A DNA stretch of 64,000 bases, from the NCBI GenBank assembly GCA_044361535.1, contig JBIKIQ010000006.1, forward strand, positions 140,489 through 204,488, read 5' to 3'. Origin of the DNA: UBA952 sp044361535. Its GTDB lineage: Bacteria > Bacteroidota > Bacteroidia > Flavobacteriales_D > Crocinitomicaceae. Below, piece by piece: positions 62,322 to 64,000 of this stretch. A program made the translations under genes and the position numbers. The notes beneath the pieces were generated by a model. That model saw only the letters and a list, made by a program, of their open reading frames with translations, was not told the DNA's origin and did not search any database. The stretch's first letter is position 1, and each line of letters begins with the position of its first letter.

Positions 62322-64000
62322 TATTGAACTCCCGCTAAATTAAATCGTAATTTAAATCCTGTACTTAAGTTTTGTGTTGGATAAGCAGTAGCGATTTTAG
62401 GCGTATTCAACACTTGGTCATAATAGAATTGAAGTGTCAAATTTTTAGAAAGATTGTAATCGGCAGAGGCCTTTATGGAAATTACTCGTTGACCAGCTGT
62501 TGCTTGGTTTGTGCTTTCAACAATTTTACGGATAACAGTAAGATTGTCTCGGAATGAAAAATCAAACCGTAGATTGACGTCACTAGCTGGAATTTGATCA
62601 AAAGGCAGTTTTACTTTCGAGAATTTATAACCCGTTCCAATAACCATTTCATTTCCTAGAACTTCAGTAACTTGATTATTATTCAAAGAAAGAGTTGCGC
62701 TTCTGTCTTTTTTATACTCGAATTTTGTAATCAAGCCTTGCCCTTTAATATTCCATGTTGCATCGAATCCTAAAAGAGGAGAGAATCGTTCTGTTAAAAC
62801 AACATTTTGTACCTGTAGATCGGCGATGAAGTTATTATTTATGTCACGACCGATGGCGTTTCCATTTGCATCAAATTCTGCATTTAAATTGGTCTGCATT
62901 CCATTAACACTAACGGTTGAACTATAAGCATGTTTGATTACGAAATTCTTCACGTATTTTTTTACAAAGGCATATTTTGTTAGACCGTTATAGTTGATTG
63001 ACCAGTTTGGAAGTGGAGTGTTTTTAATTGGATTAATGGTTTTATCACTGACTTTAGCATTCCCATAAGCCGTTAAGAATGAACCAAGCACCACTTCTTG
63101 TTGACTACCAGAATATCCAGTATAGTATCCCGAACCAGATATTGAAGATGAGTTAGCATTTTGCTGACCAAGTAAGGTTGAAACTTGCTCGCGATTATTT
63201 AATAAATTGCTAAATGTTTCTGATGAATAATCACGGTTATTAATCAGTGCAAATGCCGACCCAATTGTAAGATTTGTATAAGTTAATGTTGCAGTTTCTA
63301 CTCGGCTTTGTCCCTCAAAAGCACTTTGTGCGTCATTCCATCTGTAAAATTCGGATGAATTTCTTGAATAGTTTCTATTTAGAGTAAGTTCAATAATTAC
63401 GTCTTTCATCGGTTCAAGAGAAGCGCGTAGGTTCAAATTAGCTGTGTGGGTTGTTGTAAAGGCTTTGTTTAAACTTGAATTCTGTACGAGCCATCCGTTC
63501 GATGAAGCTAAGGTAGATACGTTGTAATTATTTTTTCTTCCCAATAGATCATATCCTTGCTGCCCAAACACGAAGCTAGTAAGTCCATAGGTATTGCTAT
63601 TCATTCCTAAATTCCGCGTTTCTTGATTGAATCCAGGAAGGAGTGTTCCATCTGTTAATGCATACGTTCCAGAAACATTTCTTACAGTCATAAGTACTCT
63701 AGAACCAGCAGCCAAAATAGTATTCGGCTTTTCTTTTGCTTTTTGTTCGCGTTTTTTCTTTCTTGCGTCTCTTTTCTTTTTACGTAAATAACGCTTCTTT
63801 TCCTTGGGCGTCATTTTTGCCAACATTTCTTCCTCTTTCTTTTTATCTAATTCCGTTTTCTCTTCTTTTTTTGATGCAGCAGGATTGTTTTTATTCCCTC
63901 CGTCGTCATTCCCTTTGGAGTCTTTTAGATTGACTTTCCCTCGCGGATTTCTATTACCACCAAGCACACGCTTAAAGAATGGTATTTTATTGTATAAATT
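62321..64000 (-). CDS. sprA: SprA, T9SS outer-membrane translocon (partial)
   Basis: The C-terminal 559 residues of a gene that continues beyond the right edge; a GTG at 63967 is not the start, as the frame runs on (codons for NLYNKIPFFKRV upstream). Beta-strand-rich, with the Lys-rich insertion EKKRYLRKKKRDARKKKR followed by SprA signatures (TMRNVSGTYALTDGTLLPGF-type region, ADYNLSKNLTLQFYYDQVLNTP at the C-terminus). SprA is the very large 36-stranded translocon of the type IX secretion system used in gliding and surface export. It identifies the window as Bacteroidota and suggests T9SS function. Confidence 0.92.
   Translation of the reverse strand, partial: NLYNKIPFFKRVLGGNRNPRGKVNLKDSKGNDDGGNKNNPAASKKEEKTELDKKKEEEMLAKMTPKEKKRYLRKKKRDARKKKREQKAKEKPNTILAAGSRVLMTVRNVSGTYALTDGTLLPGFNQETRNLGMNSNTYGLTSFVFGQQGYDLLGRKNNYNVSTLASSNGWLVQNSSLNKAFTTTHTANLNLRASLEPMKDVIIELTLNRNYSRNSSEFYRWNDAQSAFEGQSRVETATLTYTNLTIGSAFALINNRDYSSETFSNLLNNREQVSTLLGQQNANSSSISGSGYYTGYSGSQQEVVLGSFLTAYGNAKVSDKTINPIKNTPLPNWSINYNGLTKYAFVKKYVKNFVIKHAYSSTVSVNGMQTNLNAEFDANGNAIGRDINNNFIADLQVQNVVLTERFSPLLGFDATWNIKGQGLITKFEYKKDRSATLSLNNNQVTEVLGNEMVIGTGYKFSKVKLPFDQIPASDVNLRFDFSFRDNLTVIRKIVESTNQATAGQRVISIKASADYNLSKNLTLQFYYDQVLNTPKIATAYPTQNLSTGFKLRFNLAGVQ

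Overview
The window is AT-rich and almost certainly from a member of the Bacteroidota, most likely Flavobacteriales. The evidence is a SprA (gliding/type IX secretion) gene at the right edge, a DUF4175 protein upstream of ybeY and mnmG, paired PpiC chaperones behind guaB, several TAnnTTTG-type -7 promoter elements of the phylum, and almost no Shine-Dalgarno sequences. Genus cannot be decided from the sequence alone. No tRNA, rRNA, CRISPR array or insertion sequence was seen.

Layout. 1-4970 is an accessory, conflict-type region. It holds an OGG-fold-like protein cut by the left edge with an Mrr-type nuclease, a wHTH-Fic protein whose Fic-motif histidine is Gln, a 545-base gap rich in short repeats, and a caspase-like protease cassette with tiny overlapping reading frames. 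4982-9353 holds a DUF2059 protein and the first copy of a recurring module: a putative regulator on the minus strand, divergent from exported proteins with YwqK/MORN-like repeats. 9648-15562 is a minus-strand operon (response regulator, dCMP deaminase, CtpA protease, AsmA-like protein). 15644-23603 runs on the plus strand: DEAD-box helicase, an AT-rich 561-base gap with DnaA-box-like sites, the DUF4175 protein, an RsbW-like ATPase, YbeY and MnmG, with a parS-type palindrome on each side of mnmG. 24587-30273 carries polA, dnaK and a hydrolase. 30293-37396 is a minus-strand operon starting with guaB (two PpiC chaperones, MoxR, TerC, an unknown). 37534-41679 has rpiB, two glycosyltransferases and an LptF/G permease. 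41929-50457 has an XRE regulator and two further copies of the regulator/exported-protein module, ending in identical terminators. 50851-55525 is a MarR-controlled beta-oxidation operon, divergent from a two-component system, which is followed by a polysaccharide flippase/Wzz/Wzy set, a GNAT enzyme and SprA.

The strongest candidate for an undescribed system is the three-copy module at 5482-9353, 42326-45932 and 46944-50457. The three putative regulators are clearly related to each other and each diverges from genes for exported or lipid-anchored proteins. The intergenic regions share AAGTTGCA-like motifs, and two copies share a 38-base terminator. The second point of interest is replication: perfect and near-perfect parS sites around mnmG, together with an AT-rich gap where gene orientation switches from minus to plus, suggest the window may lie near oriC.
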